A stretch of DNA of 64,000 bases, from the NCBI GenBank assembly GCA_019096065.1, contig JAGUCH010000002.1, forward strand, positions 2,368,501 through 2,432,500. The letters run 5' to 3'. The position numbers and the translations under genes were made by a program. The DNA is from Paracyclopina nana. Lineage: Eukaryota > Arthropoda > Copepoda > Cyclopoida > Cyclopettidae. This document shows, piece after piece, positions 11,301 to 23,600 of the stretch. How positions within the stretch are numbered: position 1 is the stretch's first letter; every line of letters begins with the position of its first letter. The notes under the pieces are model-generated. The model was not told the origin of the DNA. It was given only the letters and a program-made list of their open reading frames with translations, and made no database searches.

Positions 11301-13039
11301 AATACCAGTAGCACTACAAGCTATTTGCTCAAGAAAGCCATATATACTGTAAGAGTGAGGCATCATCTATCTTGGCAATATTAGTAGAAAAGTCACCCTC
11401 AGTGCATCATCATCTGCACATGCTACTGACTGTAGTGAAAAAAAAGAGCATTATTTTGTAGAGTGCACTTTATCAAGAAATGTGCTGCTATCTTTGAGGA
11501 TATTTTTTTTTTGGCTTGAAGTTATTGCAAGGTTGAGATCATTTGTTTGGTTTTCCGCATGAGAAAGCAAGAGTAATTGTTTTTCTGCCTGCGCAATATA
11601 CTACATTCTGTCTAGAAAACAAGGTGCTAGAAAAGTTCATCCCAAGATGATCATGATGATCCCAGAAAGATACTTTTTGTCAGTGTGATTGGGATCAAAG
11701 AAAGCAAGTGGAGAAATAAGGCAAGTTTCATCTGCAGGAATGTCAAGAATGCATCCATGTTCTTGTCATTTGGGCGGGCTTTCCCCCAATTATTAATCTG
11801 TCAGTAGTACACTTATATACTGATGCTGTGGTTTTTTGGCCATTTTCCCCCCATGTTCACATTCAACGCACCCCTATGAGGCCTTTTGCCATCAAGTTGT
11901 ACATATATAGCTAGCAAAGATGCTCGTTTGTTATTACAAGGGATTTGGGATGTAGTAGATAGATATATACTACATCAAGGCCACATAAACTACTGCTCGT
12001 ATTCACCAAAATGGATGCTGTTTGCTTTTCCATCTTTGCTCCTACTGTCTACTGCAAATCTGGTGTGAGAACGAGCCTCTTCTTCACATAGAGTAGTAAA
12101 CTTTGCTCATTCTTTGGATGGAAGGGATCGTCAGAAAATTGCTTTCTACTTCTCTCAAGTAAGATCCATCCTCAAGGCATCAATCAATGTCGCCAATCCT
12201 GATTGGCTTCTCTTGCTTTTTTCCCGCTGACTTGACGGAAATCTGCATTTTTCCTTTTCTGGCCTGATTGACCAATACCATACTATAGTGCAGTAGGTGT
12301 CATGCATCAGCTGTTGGACTAGCACACCAACATGGCCCATTAGCATACATATTGTAGAGCAAATATTAGCCATCACTATCGCCATATTGCCTTGTGGATA
12401 TTTCCACATATAGCATTGGGCTTTGCAGTTTGACCACAAATAATAATCAGTAGCAAAGCTGGGGATATAGGGGAAAGTTTGGCTGGTCAGCAGCGCCGCC
12501 AACCATTTCCCCCTTATCCTTGCTGAGTTGACAGACACTGACAAAGTGGGTCTAAAATTTGCACGTTGTTCAAAATGGGACCCTGAAGAATGCTTTCACT
12601 TCCTCCCATGGGAGGCAAATAAAGTTTGAGCCTCCTTCGAGGCGCATTTGCATTTTGAAAGGCTCAGCCCACTCTTTTTTCCTAATCAACAAACAAATTT
12701 CGCAAAAGATGTGAAAAAAGCTCCGAGCATAAAAGAGAGATTATTTTCGTCGCAACTGCGAAAATGGGCCCTCCCTTCTCCTTAAGCGCAGTTTCTGCTC
12801 GCGTGAGATAAGCTTCCTCCAACGTTGTATGGCCTATTTATGGGAGAAAACCGACAGCAGAGCATGTACTAGTCTATATGGGATGAATGGCCGAAAAAAG
12901 TCGGAAAGTGCTGCAATAAAAATACTCGCGTTAATCTCGCGCGAGAGCCGCTGAAGAGTCGCTCTGGATCATTGACTCTTTGGCGCCCATAGTGAGGCTA
13001 AAATAAGCACATCTATAAAGAACCTTCATCTTAAGAATA
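8371..13039. other. Long stretch with no supportable gene
   Basis: Mixed AT-rich sequence. Open frames up to about 138 codons exist (for example minus strand 8991-8575 and 9479-9126), but none shows splice partners or a recognisable domain. A truncated end of the GTTCACCTG MITE family is at 10105-10120. A CpG-rich patch lies at about 10715-10815 (GCGCATGCGCGCG and GGCCCGGCGCGCC). Nothing else here can be supported. Confidence 0.5.
10105..10120 (+). repeat. Truncated terminus of MITE family A
   Basis: GGCTCTGTTCACCTGC matches the terminal inverted repeat of the 219-245-bp palindromic elements found from 28.7 to 51 kb, but no matching opposite end is seen within 300 bp. It is best read as a solo or decayed end. 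Confidence 0.5.
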
Positions 13040-13288
13040 GCATGCCTGGATGTGAAGCTAAGAGCGGCGGTTCGCGAAGCTCAGCATGCCGAGAACCAAA
13101 GCTCTGCGACGGTCAGCTAACAGTTATGTTAAGCTAAGCACGCCAGAATAGTTAAGCTCATCGGAACACAAAGCTAAGCGAGCTTGGCATTAACTGCAAT
13201 GCTAAGCTCAAATGAATGCAGAACTTAGCGCGCTGGAACGCGAAGCTAAGCACGCTGGAAAGCTAAACTGAGCACGCCACGACGCGAC
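13040..13288. repeat. Degenerate tandem array built on AAGCTAAGCACGCYGGAA
   Basis: Variants of AAGCTAAGC, GTTAAGCTC, CACGCYGGAA and GAACGCGAAGC recur roughly every 20-25 bp, from GAAGCTAAGAGCGGCGG near 13054 to GAGCACGCCACGACGCG near 13270. The copies are diverged but clearly related, and the stretch is more GC-rich than its surroundings. It is probably an old minisatellite. Confidence 0.6.
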
Positions 13289-13289
13289 C

Positions 13290-15690
13290 AGAGCAGTAGA
13301 TTTGGATGAGAGTATCTCGCTCTCAACAACAGCTGAAGTTATTTGGAAAAAAATTACTTAGGTAGAGCTCAAACTACAGCTTCAATCGGAACGAACATTT
13401 GAGGCGTTCATTGTCTTTTGGAATTCACATTAGTATCATAACTATAACCTTGACGTAGGGCGATCCAAGCGGCCTTTATGGGCAACATTTGGGATTTTCA
13501 GCTGACACTGTGCGAGAAAAAAGCCTGATTTACCGCGTTTTTGCGACTCGAGAAGTAAAGACCCAAGCAAATACGTGTATTCAATTTTTTTAAAGGATTA
13601 CTTCATGACGATAAAACAGAATGCTGTTAAATCTGTAATGAACATAAGACGCTAAATATCAAGTTGTTAGAGTCCTAATGCTAGGCATACGTGAAAAAAA
13701 TCATTTATAATAATTATTCGCCTTAAAAAAAGTGGCTCGACTCATCAAAGCAAAACACCTTTCGGCTGTTTTTTGGAACTGAGTTTTGAGAACGCTTTGC
13801 TGCTCTGGACGCGACGAGAGCACTAAAGCATTTGTTTATTTTTTGGTCTTTTTGAATATTTTTTCTTGTGAGCAATTACTGTCAAAAACTCAAAGCATTT
13901 CTAGAGTGGAGAAAGCAATCTTTTCACCACCTCCTGCCATAATTGGGCAAGATTGATGCAATCACGCGCCGTTTTTGAGTGCAAGGTATGAAGCAAATTG
14001 GCCTCGTTAGGGGGAACCATGTGAGAGCTTGGCGGATTTAAGTGCGGAAATCTGGGTAAATGAGTGCCTCATTTGTTCAGCACGTGGGATAAAAGACTTT
14101 ATGGCAACTTTTGCAATTTCACCCCTGCTACAACGCCAACAACGAACGTATCGTATATAGCCAATAAAAGGTCCCAAACTTTCGACAGCAGCCAGGAAAG
14201 ACGCACATTTATCTTTAATGCTAACAAGGATGCCCAAGTTGTTTGCTAGCTTCAAGCCATCATTATCTTGCCCATTAATTTCCTGCTGACTAAGAAAACG
14301 ATCTTCCTTCTTCTTCCTTCCCTCCCTAACTTCCAAAACCACCATAATGTAAGCCTGATTTATTAGGCGACCATTTAGGCAAGTTTGCATTTTCTGCTCC
14401 ACCCTAATGAAAAAACTACCATAAAATTAAATGGAAATTTTCACAAAGTCGAATGTGTTCCAAGTTGGAGAGCTGTTGGCGTGGAAAGCGTTTTGGAGGC
14501 CATTAGTATGCAAAAACGGCTCGCTCGTGCCAAACAAAATCGACGAGGTGTCTTTGTCGGCCGCTAGGTGTCGCTTTTGACTCATTTAACCTGAGATGTG
14601 CTTTGCAAACTATTGCCATAACTCGCCTAATTGTAATTGCTTCTTTCACTTTCAGCCTCGTTGCCTTTGATCATTTCCTTGCTTTTAGTGAAAGCAGTCT
14701 TCAGAATCTAATATAATCCCTTTGTAGCTATGAGTGGAAGTCTTACTAGAATGCTACAGCTTAGGAAAAGGGGGAGCTTTTTTCCCTATATACATATATC
14801 TGCAAAGCAAGCTCTGTACTACAAATAAGGGAAATAATTTTGGCCAAGAAGCCCTTTTTGGAATGTCAAATGTCATTTTGCTGCGCAACGCCCTCTGGCG
14901 CCATAAAAGAAAAGTTCATGCGCCCTTTTTTATACTTCTGCCTGCTTTTCGCGTTTTTAGGGCTTCAGTTATGGCTTGGAAGCAGCCAAGGCTAGGCTGT
15001 AAATTTTCAATCCCACTGTAGCTTGGAAGCTGCAGCGAGCTTGCTTTTTTATGTGAATTGCAAAAGCTGGAAGCGAAGTTTTTATGGCTATCCTATTTTT
15101 CTGTTTGCGGGTCTTACATTATATAATACAGCTTTTACGGCTGCATTTGTCATCATTTTCTTGACTTACCTTCAGCTTTTTCCCGTCATGCTTCCACAAA
15201 TTCTTGCAGCATTTGCCGTGATTTTCGTAGTAGAACATTTGCACCATTTTGACCTCGTGTCGGCTTTCTCTCGTTCTCAAGCAACCATCGCTTCTACAGC
15301 CGCATATTAAAATCCTGGAATTGCAAGAATCCAATTTAGCCTTGTAGAAAGCCGCTAAATTTGTTCCGGCTTTCAAAAGGAGTTTTGCTTTTTTAGGATT
15401 TAGTATGGCAAAATTGTCTTTTTAAAAGAAATGCTGAATATTTTATTCTGCATGATTACATAATGACAATCCTGCAGCATTTTACTATAAGGCTTTTTGC
15501 CAAAGTCGTGTCATAGCATAAAAGTCGACTGCGCTGCTACCACGATTATTGGCTAGAATGTAATGAAAAGAATGCGGCAAGAGGATTTCCAGTATACGCC
15601 ATTCAAAAGCTTTGGTAGTAGCTGCAAAAGAAGAAATCTGACATGAAAGCAATCCTCATAAAAATGATCCTAGCTGCAATAAGAAATGAC
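13290..15690. other. Stretch with no supportable gene
   Basis: Short open frames on both strands (for example minus strand 14402-14007 and plus strand 14734-15310) lack recognisable domains and splice partners. A CTCF-like word, CGCTAGGTGTCGC, occurs near 14561. I see nothing further to annotate. Confidence 0.45.
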
Positions 15691-15695
15691 CATTT

Positions 15696-15710
15696 CAGCG
15701 CCATCTAGTG
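15696..15710 (-). promoter_or_regulatory. CTCF-like motif just outside the virus-like insert
   Basis: On the minus strand the site reads CACTAGATGGCGCTG, matching the conserved bilaterian CTCF core (CCACYAGRKGGC) except that the first C is A. It lies about 33 bp outside the left inverted repeat of the nucleoprotein-like insert. Confidence 0.35.
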
Positions 15711-15742
15711 AAAAACATTTTTCTTCACTCCTCACAACCTTG

Positions 15743-15776
15743 GCGCTTGTCGACGTCAACAATGTTGAGAAGAGTG

Positions 15777-15783
<7 letters not shown>
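15743..15783 (+). repeat. Left terminal inverted repeat of the virus-like insert
   Basis: It contains GTCGACGTCAACAATG and GTTGAGAAGAGTG followed directly by the T run. It pairs with the right copy over about 38 of 39 positions. Confidence 0.8.
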
Positions 15784-15807
<24 letters not shown>

Positions 15808-16084
15808 GAATTCTCGCTTACTTTATTCTTTCTTATTTAATATCACATGAGCCAACGACTGAGGTATCATATTTATCTTTATCCCCGAACATATCTTTGT
15901 TAATACTGGTATTAATCACAGCTACAATATTTGCACATACCTACTAAACTTTCCCTACTTTTGCAGATTTGGCGGCACTGGCATGCAAGAGGTGAATCTG
16001 CCAGACGGCCGCTCTGCTTGTTGATTCGTCACATAAATTTGGCACTTTCTTCTCAGTCGTCTTCTGGCGTTAAGTGGCGTGCAC

Positions 16085-17404
16085 TTAGATCTCTCCATCA
16101 TCGGCATCGGCAGCTTCTTCTTCGGCTGGTCCTGCTTCTTCGAATGAGGCAATGGCATCGGAATATTCATCGTGCATTGCGGCAACATCGGCACCCAAGG
16201 TTTGTCTGAAGGCCACCCAGTCGGCTTCGGCCACGAGTCCAGAAGACCCGGCCGATGCCAGGAACGTCTTGGTCCTGGTATTGAGCACCACCCTCACGCC
16301 TTTGACGGATGCGCATACTTGATCAAAGTTGGCGTCGTAGCCATCCTTATTCTTGTAGACGTATTCCGTCTGCCTCTGTACGACTTTCGTAATGTGAGGA
16401 CTCTTGGCTAGGGTAGTTTTACCGAGCCTTGCCACGATCATACTCCCCATTAAGGCAATATGGGGTCCCACGTCGATGACCCTTCTCTCGCTCCCTGTGA
16501 GGAAGACCGCTCCGACGTGGTAAAATGCCCTTAGATCTGCGGGTCCCTGTCCCCTGATGGCTTTGACCTGCGCTACGAGATCTTTGAGGCTGGCAAGCTC
16601 GGGATACATGAACATGAGCCTGTCATTGGCCAATTTCTCTGCGGCGGCCAGTACAACAGCGGCTGGAGCCATGCCTGCCGGAAATCCAGTGGCTCTGAGG
16701 CGCACATCCTCCGCCATTACAATCATGGGGGCAATAGGATTCACCACATTTACCTCCCTTAGGTTCTGGATGCCTAGGATCCTTAGGCAGCTAATGGTAC
16801 AAGCCCATTTGCCAATGATGTGAATGGCTTTAACTTGAGCAGCTGGATTTTGCTGCTCCCAAAGTGACAAGGCGGTGGCCACCTTCGCAATGTATCCGAC
16901 CAGCTGACTGAAACTCTGTCCAGTGTGGTGGTTGACGGCGAAAAAGTTCACCTTTGTGCCCATCAAGACAGTGAGGGCCCTCACTTGTTCATCCTTGGTG
17001 ATCCACTCACCCATCCAACCGACATTGTTCTCCATGCGGTCCACATAGTCATGTGGATAAGCATCTTGCACAGCCATCCATCCGCTCGTCGGCGTGAGGT
17101 CATCCCCCTCGGTTGCAATGAGGCCGTACCTTACAGCTGCAACGGCCGCGTTTACCATGATTTTCTGGTAGTTAATCATGTTGGGGCATACGCGTTGACT
17201 GATTTGGTAGGCTCTGGCGGCAGCACACTTCGCCATATTCTCCACGTGTCTGGCAGTGACTCCGCCCTGGGGCCTCACGTCGTTGGCGTTAAATTGAAGC
17301 ATGTCAATCTCGTCGATCCCTGCTTCACTGGCATGGGCTATCCCAAAACCCACCTCCCCATTGATCGCTGGGAGCACTAATTGGTCGATAGGTGTTCCGG
17401 CCAT
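16085..17404 (-). CDS. Intact viral nucleoprotein-like ORF (endogenous viral element)
   Basis: A single uninterrupted 439-codon frame without introns, unlike the host genes. Composition is distinctive: rich in Ala, Val and Met with few Cys, a mostly helical-looking core, and a strongly acidic Glu/Asp/Ala tail over the last 20 residues. The GC content is clearly higher than in the flanks. Length, helical Ala-rich core and acidic disordered tail match nucleoproteins of negative-strand RNA viruses of arthropods (mononegavirus or jingchuvirus-type). The exact family is my inference from overall resemblance and was not checked by a search. No stop codon or frameshift is seen, so the insertion is either recent or the ORF is maintained. 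An in-frame ATG at 17404 is the first start in the frame. Confidence 0.5.
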   Translation of the reverse strand: MAGTPIDQLVLPAINGEVGFGIAHASEAGIDEIDMLQFNANDVRPQGGVTARHVENMAKCAAARAYQISQRVCPNMINYQKIMVNAAVAAVRYGLIATEGDDLTPTSGWMAVQDAYPHDYVDRMENNVGWMGEWITKDEQVRALTVLMGTKVNFFAVNHHTGQSFSQLVGYIAKVATALSLWEQQNPAAQVKAIHIIGKWACTISCLRILGIQNLREVNVVNPIAPMIVMAEDVRLRATGFPAGMAPAAVVLAAAEKLANDRLMFMYPELASLKDLVAQVKAIRGQGPADLRAFYHVGAVFLTGSERRVIDVGPHIALMGSMIVARLGKTTLAKSPHITKVVQRQTEYVYKNKDGYDANFDQVCASVKGVRVVLNTRTKTFLASAGSSGLVAEADWVAFRQTLGADVAAMHDEYSDAIASFEEAGPAEEEAADADDGEI

Positions 17405-17605
17405 ATTGTGTTCTTAGGGGGTGCAGCAAACGATTATCAACTCACACCGATAACTGACGAGCACAACCTAGCGCTTTTTAAACGTCTCGTACAATTGTAC
17501 CCCCGAGACTGCTTCAAAAAACGTGTAAGTCGGGCACGTAGCTTATATTCTTGAACGTGGAATCGAACTGAACACAGAGTTAGAGAAAATCAGCACAAAA
17601 CTCAG

Positions 17606-17645
17606 CAAAAAACACTCTTCTCAACATTGTTGACGTCGACAGCGC
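17606..17645 (-). repeat. Right terminal inverted repeat of the virus-like insert
   Basis: Reverse complement of the left repeat: an A run, then CACTCTTCTCAAC and CATTGTTGACGTCGAC, ending in AGCGC. The T of the left GCGCTT is missing here, the only length difference. Confidence 0.8.
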
Positions 17646-20600
17646 TTTTTTCCGGTGCTACCAAGAGATAAAGGGGAAAAAATGGGGCGAGGAAAAAGGA
17701 GCTTTTGCAATGGATGATGTATGTTGTTTTTGGATGCCAGCCAAGCACAGATATAGATTATCTTCCGAAACCGACCCAGGAATTCCGTCAAATTCGCAAT
17801 AGAGGAAGAAGGGAGCCGGCATATTTAGGGCCCAAAAAAATACCTATTATGAAGAGTTTGCTAAATTCCTCTCCGGGGATCACATGCACTTTTTGCTCCA
17901 TTTATCATTCAAGGAAATTCTCATCTTTTTGTGGAATTCGCCCGTCAGCAGGGAAGAAGACGAAGTTTCTTTCACATGAGTGATTTACTGCTTTATGTGG
18001 GAGAAATGGTATTCAAAATTCAATTTTGCGCCCTATAACAGCTTTCCTAGCTGTAGCACCCTTTTGATGATCAAAGAGAAAGGCGAAAATTCGAAAGTTG
18101 CTAATTACCTGTGCAATCTGGCAGTGACAGCAGAATCTCGAAAAATGCCAGCAAACTTGGATCTTTCTGTCAAAGTCGAAATTAGATTTTCCATTGGCGT
18201 CATTTGATCGAAGTGGAACTAGAGAGCTTTGGAAAGCAACTCTTGAAAATGGTCAAGAGCTATTACGAGCGACAGTAGTTCCCATTTATTTTCTAGCCAT
18301 AATAGCAGTGGAGCTAGAGAAAGCATCATAATAATTGAAGACCAATACTATTGGAATACTCCCATGGGAAAATGGAGAGCATTTGTCCCCATAATTACAC
18401 AGTATCTAATAGAAAGCAGCTAGAGTTATTCCGCGAAAAAGAGGCTCTTTGCAAATGCTGTAAGGTGAGTGAAAGTGGAATTTACTGGTGCAAATCCCTG
18501 CCACGGTTGGGTGATCAAACGCAAAGTGATCAAATTCAAAGGGAAGTGTGTGTGCACAGTGGTCAGAAAGGAGTTTTTGAGCGTGCACCTCCCAAGGGAG
18601 TTTTATGTCAAAAAGGCCACGACTTTGTAATATTTCCAGCCCCCTTTTTCGTGCACTAGAGAATAGTAGAAGTCTGCTGTCAGAATTTTTCTCCTGGGAG
18701 AAGAAAGGTGACATGTCATTTCTGGTGACTTTGGAAGAAGTGCTCAGACCACCGTGAAATCAGATTCCCCAAAACTGACGCGCCGCAAGGAATTTATGAG
18801 CTCACTTCATTTTTTCTCTCTCCAAGCTTTGCATACAAAGACCTCATTAAAGCAGAGATTTTACTACATAAAACTCATTTTCATTAAATGGCTCTGGAGC
18901 TCTCAAGGGACTGCTTACTCTACGCACCCTTGACAGAATCTCAAAAGTGAGAGCTGTTTTTTTGTATTCTCGTGAAAGCCAAGCGAGTTAATGAGATTTT
19001 TTCTTTCTTAGAACAAAATATATACCGAAGGCATATTAACAGACGTGGGAATCTTCTTGAAATTCAAGGCTCTCTTGCAGAAAAGTGAAAGCTCCATTAG
19101 GCAGCATTAGCAGGATGTATGAAACAAGTTTTCCACATGGTTAATGAAAATAGTTGTTGGAAAAAGAGCGAACACGCCATTTTGCCAGCCGCGCACGAAA
19201 CTTTCCTGACATGGTGAAATTTGATAAAAGTACTACGCGAAATGGAGTGTCATGTCACAACTGCTATCCTTGGAAATGCCACAGAAAAGCTACCTGCCTT
19301 TCCCTCCCCCGAAATGCATCCGTTTCGTGGTATGGTTGGAAGCACGAACTTTCTCAAATTACAGATCAAATCAAATCAGTGAAAGTGCATCATCTCCACT
19401 TTTTTACCACGCGTCACTCTCAGAGATTTCTTAAAGCAACTTTCATTTCAGCTCGCTCAATTTAGAAAGCTCTGCCGCGGAATTTCGATATTTGCTCCAA
19501 ATATGTCAAAAGTTAGATATTGCATTTTATGAGCCAAAGAAGGCAAAATTATCGATTATTATGGCCAAAATTCAGCTTACTTAAAGCCAACTAATTGAAC
19601 TCATCATAAGAATTATTCTTGGAAAAAGCTTGTCAAATTATGGCTTCTGGCTGGTTGCTCTTTTGTTGAAGAAAGCTAATTATCTGGCTTGTTATAAGCC
19701 TCAGTTGACGAGTTTCGTAATATTGAGAGAGATTTCAGCTCAGGGCTTACCTAACGTAATTAGTGGCTTTGGTTTGGCATCCAGTGAACTTGGTGAGCTG
19801 TGTACCAATCCCCTCAGCTCGGAAGCCTCAATAGAACTGGCGAAAGTGGTGAAAGCTTGCGGAGACTGCGGCGGCCTCGAGCCTCAACGGCCTCAAAAAG
19901 GACCGTTGAACCGAGGAGCAGAAAGCAGAGTTCGGTTTGTCAGTTGGCTTGATAATGAGCCGCTATTTCTGCCAAGTTTGCAATCCTCGAGGCTCTTCGA
20001 GCTTATCAGCTTTTTCGGCCTCGAGCAGCCAAAAAGCCTACCTGAGATTTGAGGCCTTCAAGACAGGAAATGACTTCACTAAGCATTTGTGTAATGAAAA
20101 ATGGACCTCGGCTCTCAGCTTTCACTCCACAATTTCGCCTTAATGGGGAGGGAACATGGAACAAACGGTTGATTAGCTGTAATGACTTTTTTGCCACTAG
20201 ATGGCGCTGATGTGGTTGAATTATTGTGTGACTAGTCTCTCATTTTTTATTACTCCAGAATTGACTCACAATGACGTAGGACTAGAAATTTACAGGGAGT
20301 TCATACGCGTTCCCATACAGAACACACGAAAAAAGCATTTACTCTAAGATTGAAATTTAATGGTAGGAAGAAAAAATGAATTTTAAGACATCCCTGATGA
20401 AAAGAAAAAATAATGGCACTCAGAACAGCAGAAGAGCTCAACCAATCTTCAAAATTGCACTAGTCCAAGACTGGTTAAACGTATTCATCAGGCATAATGC
20501 AAATTGGCAAATCCCACAAAAATAGTAGTAGTAGAACAGGTTAATCCACCGGGAAATCAACAGCAGCATGAATTAGACACTGTTTTTGAGCAATCAAAGA

Positions 20601-20653
20601 ATTATTGTCTTCTCACAGCACTTTGTTTAAATGTCAGCTGATCATTCGCTAGC
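17646..20653. other. Stretch with no supportable gene
   Basis: The sequence lies between the virus-like insert and the 3' end of the large minus-strand gene. Open frames up to 140 codons have no recognisable domains. Around 19850-20050 there are repeated GGCCTCGAGCCTC/GGCCTC words, and a CTCF-like site is at 20194. The portion adjoining 20653 should include the 3' UTR of the large gene; I see no clear AATAAA there. Confidence 0.45.
20194..20208 (+). promoter_or_regulatory. Strong CTCF-like motif
   Basis: CCACTAGATGGCGCT matches the bilaterian CTCF core consensus at essentially every position. It lies about 450 bp beyond the 3' end of the large minus-strand gene, a plausible boundary position. 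Binding is inferred from the motif only. Confidence 0.45.
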
Positions 20654-23600
20654 TCAGCTCGATCTGCATTGCCAGTCCTGACAGGTTAATCCTGCAGAGC
20701 AATCCGAGTCCCTAAGGCAGCTGATGCTGGACAAGTCCATGTCAGCTGGTACACAGGCCACATAGGGCGAGTTGAGCTCTCTGGTTCCCTCGGGACATTT
20801 GCAAGTGGCCGAATGCGAAACGGCCTCACAGATGGCGCTCGCACCGCACTCCGTAAAACCAATGCAGGGATCGGTGCAATTCCCGTTAATACAGGCTGTG
20901 CCCAGCGTGCAGTCATTGTTGAAATGGCACCCATTTTCGCACCTGCCCCGGCCCTGGCCATCCGGCACCTGACACACCTGTCCGAAGGGACAATTTGTGT
21001 CCCGCCGGCAGCCAGCTAGACACACTCCATTGGAACTGGTTACGTCATCTTCTTTTTCGCAGAATTCACCCGCTAAGCAGTGCGCGTCGTAGAAGCAGAT
21101 TTTGGTGCAGGTGGAATTGACGCACCGCTCACCGAGCGCGCACTCGCTGTCGGCGGCGCACGACGGCAAGCACAGATCGCGCACGCACGACTGACTGCGC
21201 GGGCAGGTGGACGCGTCATCTGCGCTACACCTTTGAGGTGTGCGCACGCAGCCGTGCGACGGATCCGGCACGCCGTCGCGCGGAATGCCGCTGAAACCGG
21301 ACGGGCAGGTGCAAACGGGATCGGAATTCCAGGTGGTGCAAATGGCGTTCGGGCCGCACGAGTCCGGAATCGAGCAAGGATTGTAGTCATTGTCTGGACT
21401 GTTGAAAATGGTGGAAACTAGCACAATTGATGGAATGGGCGTGACTTGTGGTTCCGCCGGAATGTCGATGTCTTCATCCTCATAGTCAAAATCCGGGAGA
21501 GGGATTGATGTTGTTGACCGGAATTTAGGTGATATCTGGAATTTAAAAAAAAACATTTTCAGTAGGGAACATTTCTTTGGAGCATTCACGCAACCTTTAA
21601 GTGTTTCAACTTACCGAGAATTTAGGTCTGTTGTTGGCCAACTCATTGATTGCGTTATTGTTTTCGCTATTAGCTCTGTCCGTTTCGGTCTGTGACTCAA
21701 CTTCTTCTTCCGGATATTCATAATCCGGGTAGAATTGAGTGATGACTTTTGTGCTCTCGTCATCTTTCATCAAGTCTTTCATCACTTTAGCTCTCTGGTC
21801 ATCAGTGGGCCTAATTGTGGTGCTCTTCAGTACCAAATCCGGATCCTGCTCAAATCCGAATTCCGGAGTCGATTGGGTCGATGTCACCAAAGTGAAGGTG
21901 CTTCCTGAGACCTCCGGAATTGCAGTTGACGATCGAGCCAAAATATGAATAGGAGCCCTTTCAAAAAATATTTTTTTTTATAAAAGCTGCATTATTCATA
22001 GCAAATATTCATCACCTTGTTGTTCTTATAGTATTTCTAAACGTGAAGGGTCCTCTCGTTCCACGAGCTTTGAAAAGGGATAGTAATCGACTTTGCTCAG
22101 TGGTTGTTCTCTCTTCGGTGTCCAAAATGGCTGGTGGTCCTCTTGGCGTGGGCGTTGTGAAAGGACTCTGAGTGCTTCTCGCTCCGAATCCGGGCAAAAT
22201 GATGTCCTCAATCGGAGTAGTCAACGGAGTCTCTGAGGTGACTTCCGGACTCTCTGTACTCCTTATTCTGCTTATTCGGTTGGTGCCAGGCAAAAATGGT
22301 TTGCGTTTAGGAAACAACAGCTGAATCCTGTTCAGGCCCTTGAATCTGCTACTAGCTCGCCCATTTTGCTTCCTCTCCAATTCTGAAATCATTGATGAGA
22401 ATCAAATAAATTCTTAATATACCTCATATTTTACCTTCTGGAGTAGGCTCCGGATCTTCCAATTTCGACTCAGAAGTGGTGACAACAGGATCTTCAGTTG
22501 TTGATATTCTGGTGGCAACTTCCTCTGTTGTACTGGTTAATTCGCTAACTGAACTTATTTCTTCTTCTGTAGTAGTTGATGAGAATGCTTCACTACCCTC
22601 TGTTGTATTTAATTCCAATTCTTCAGTTTGTGACGCGAATCCTGGAGGTCTAGTGATTTGCACAATTTCTAGCTGTCTTGTATTTCCAGCATTGTCACTC
22701 TCTACATTGGATCCTTCTTCAACAGTGTTGGGTTCATCTTCTGGCAAAGTGATCCTGACAACTTCTAGCAATCGAGTGGAGCCTTCGTTATTAATTGCTG
22801 ATATGGTAACAGCATTGGGAGCAAAGGTGGCAGATTCTCGAGTATCTTCCTCAAAAATCTCTTCTTCGGTCTCTTCAACCAATTTAGTCACTGGAATCCT
22901 GGCAAAGTTGGCAACTCCAGGATCAACTTGAACGGGACTGAGTTTATCCAGGAGGGAGCCAATTGAGGTGGTTTCAGCGGGAATTGTAGTCTCAATGAAT
23001 TCAGTGGTGGTAGTTGTGGTTGTGGTGGTGGTTGTTGAAATTGTGGTGGTTCTGTCACGACTTCCAAAGATTGCATTGATGGGCTTTCGAGGTCGGTTGA
23101 AGAGTGATGTGATTTTAAAGCTGGATTCCTCTTTCTGAGTTGAAGTTTCCAGGGCTGGGATCTTTATATCAGGAAATTTGGCGATGGGCCTCAAAAAAGG
23201 TGGTCGGGCTCTCCTTGGTGCCAAAGTGGAAGATGAGAAGATTTCTGTGGTGGATTCCACCAGATTGTCTGTCACTGATCCCTCTTGATCCTCATCTTCC
23301 AATGATTGCACATTATTGGGGCGAATCTGAAATCAGTTATTAGGGCGTTCTCATATTGGACTTTAGCTTACCAAAACCTGATTTTGGTTAACCAAAAACT
23401 GGTTTTAGTAAAGCTCTATGTAGTGGCTACCTACCGAAAACTGGTTTTTGGTTAACCAAAATCAGGTTTTGGTAAGCTAAAGTCCAATATGAGAACGCCC
23501 TATTGTTATTGTTTACAAAGTCAGCTGTCAGCTCACCGGTCATATAATGTTCTTGTTTTTTATGACTTACCTGACTGACAGAAGAGGAAACTCGAACAAC

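Larger units (their letters stand above)
15743..17645 (-). mobile_element. Virus-derived-looking insert bounded by inverted repeats of about 40 bp
   Basis: The left end, GCGCTTGTCGACGTCAAC and on through GTTGAGAAGAGTG (15743-15783), is repeated as its reverse complement at 17606-17645 with a single 1-base indel. Between them lies one intact minus-strand ORF with about 200 bp upstream and about 300 bp downstream. In the direction of the gene, a run of 27 A (27 T on the plus strand, 15777-15803) directly precedes the terminal repeat. No obvious target-site duplication is visible. Two readings are open: a copy of a negative-strand RNA virus genome segment with complementary ends and a gene-end A tract, or a DNA element with terminal repeats that carries a viral gene. 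Confidence 0.6.

Noticed and set aside
15708..15947. 79-codon plus-strand ORF containing poly-Phe
   Set aside because: It is a translation of the 27-T run and the terminal repeat of the virus-like insert.
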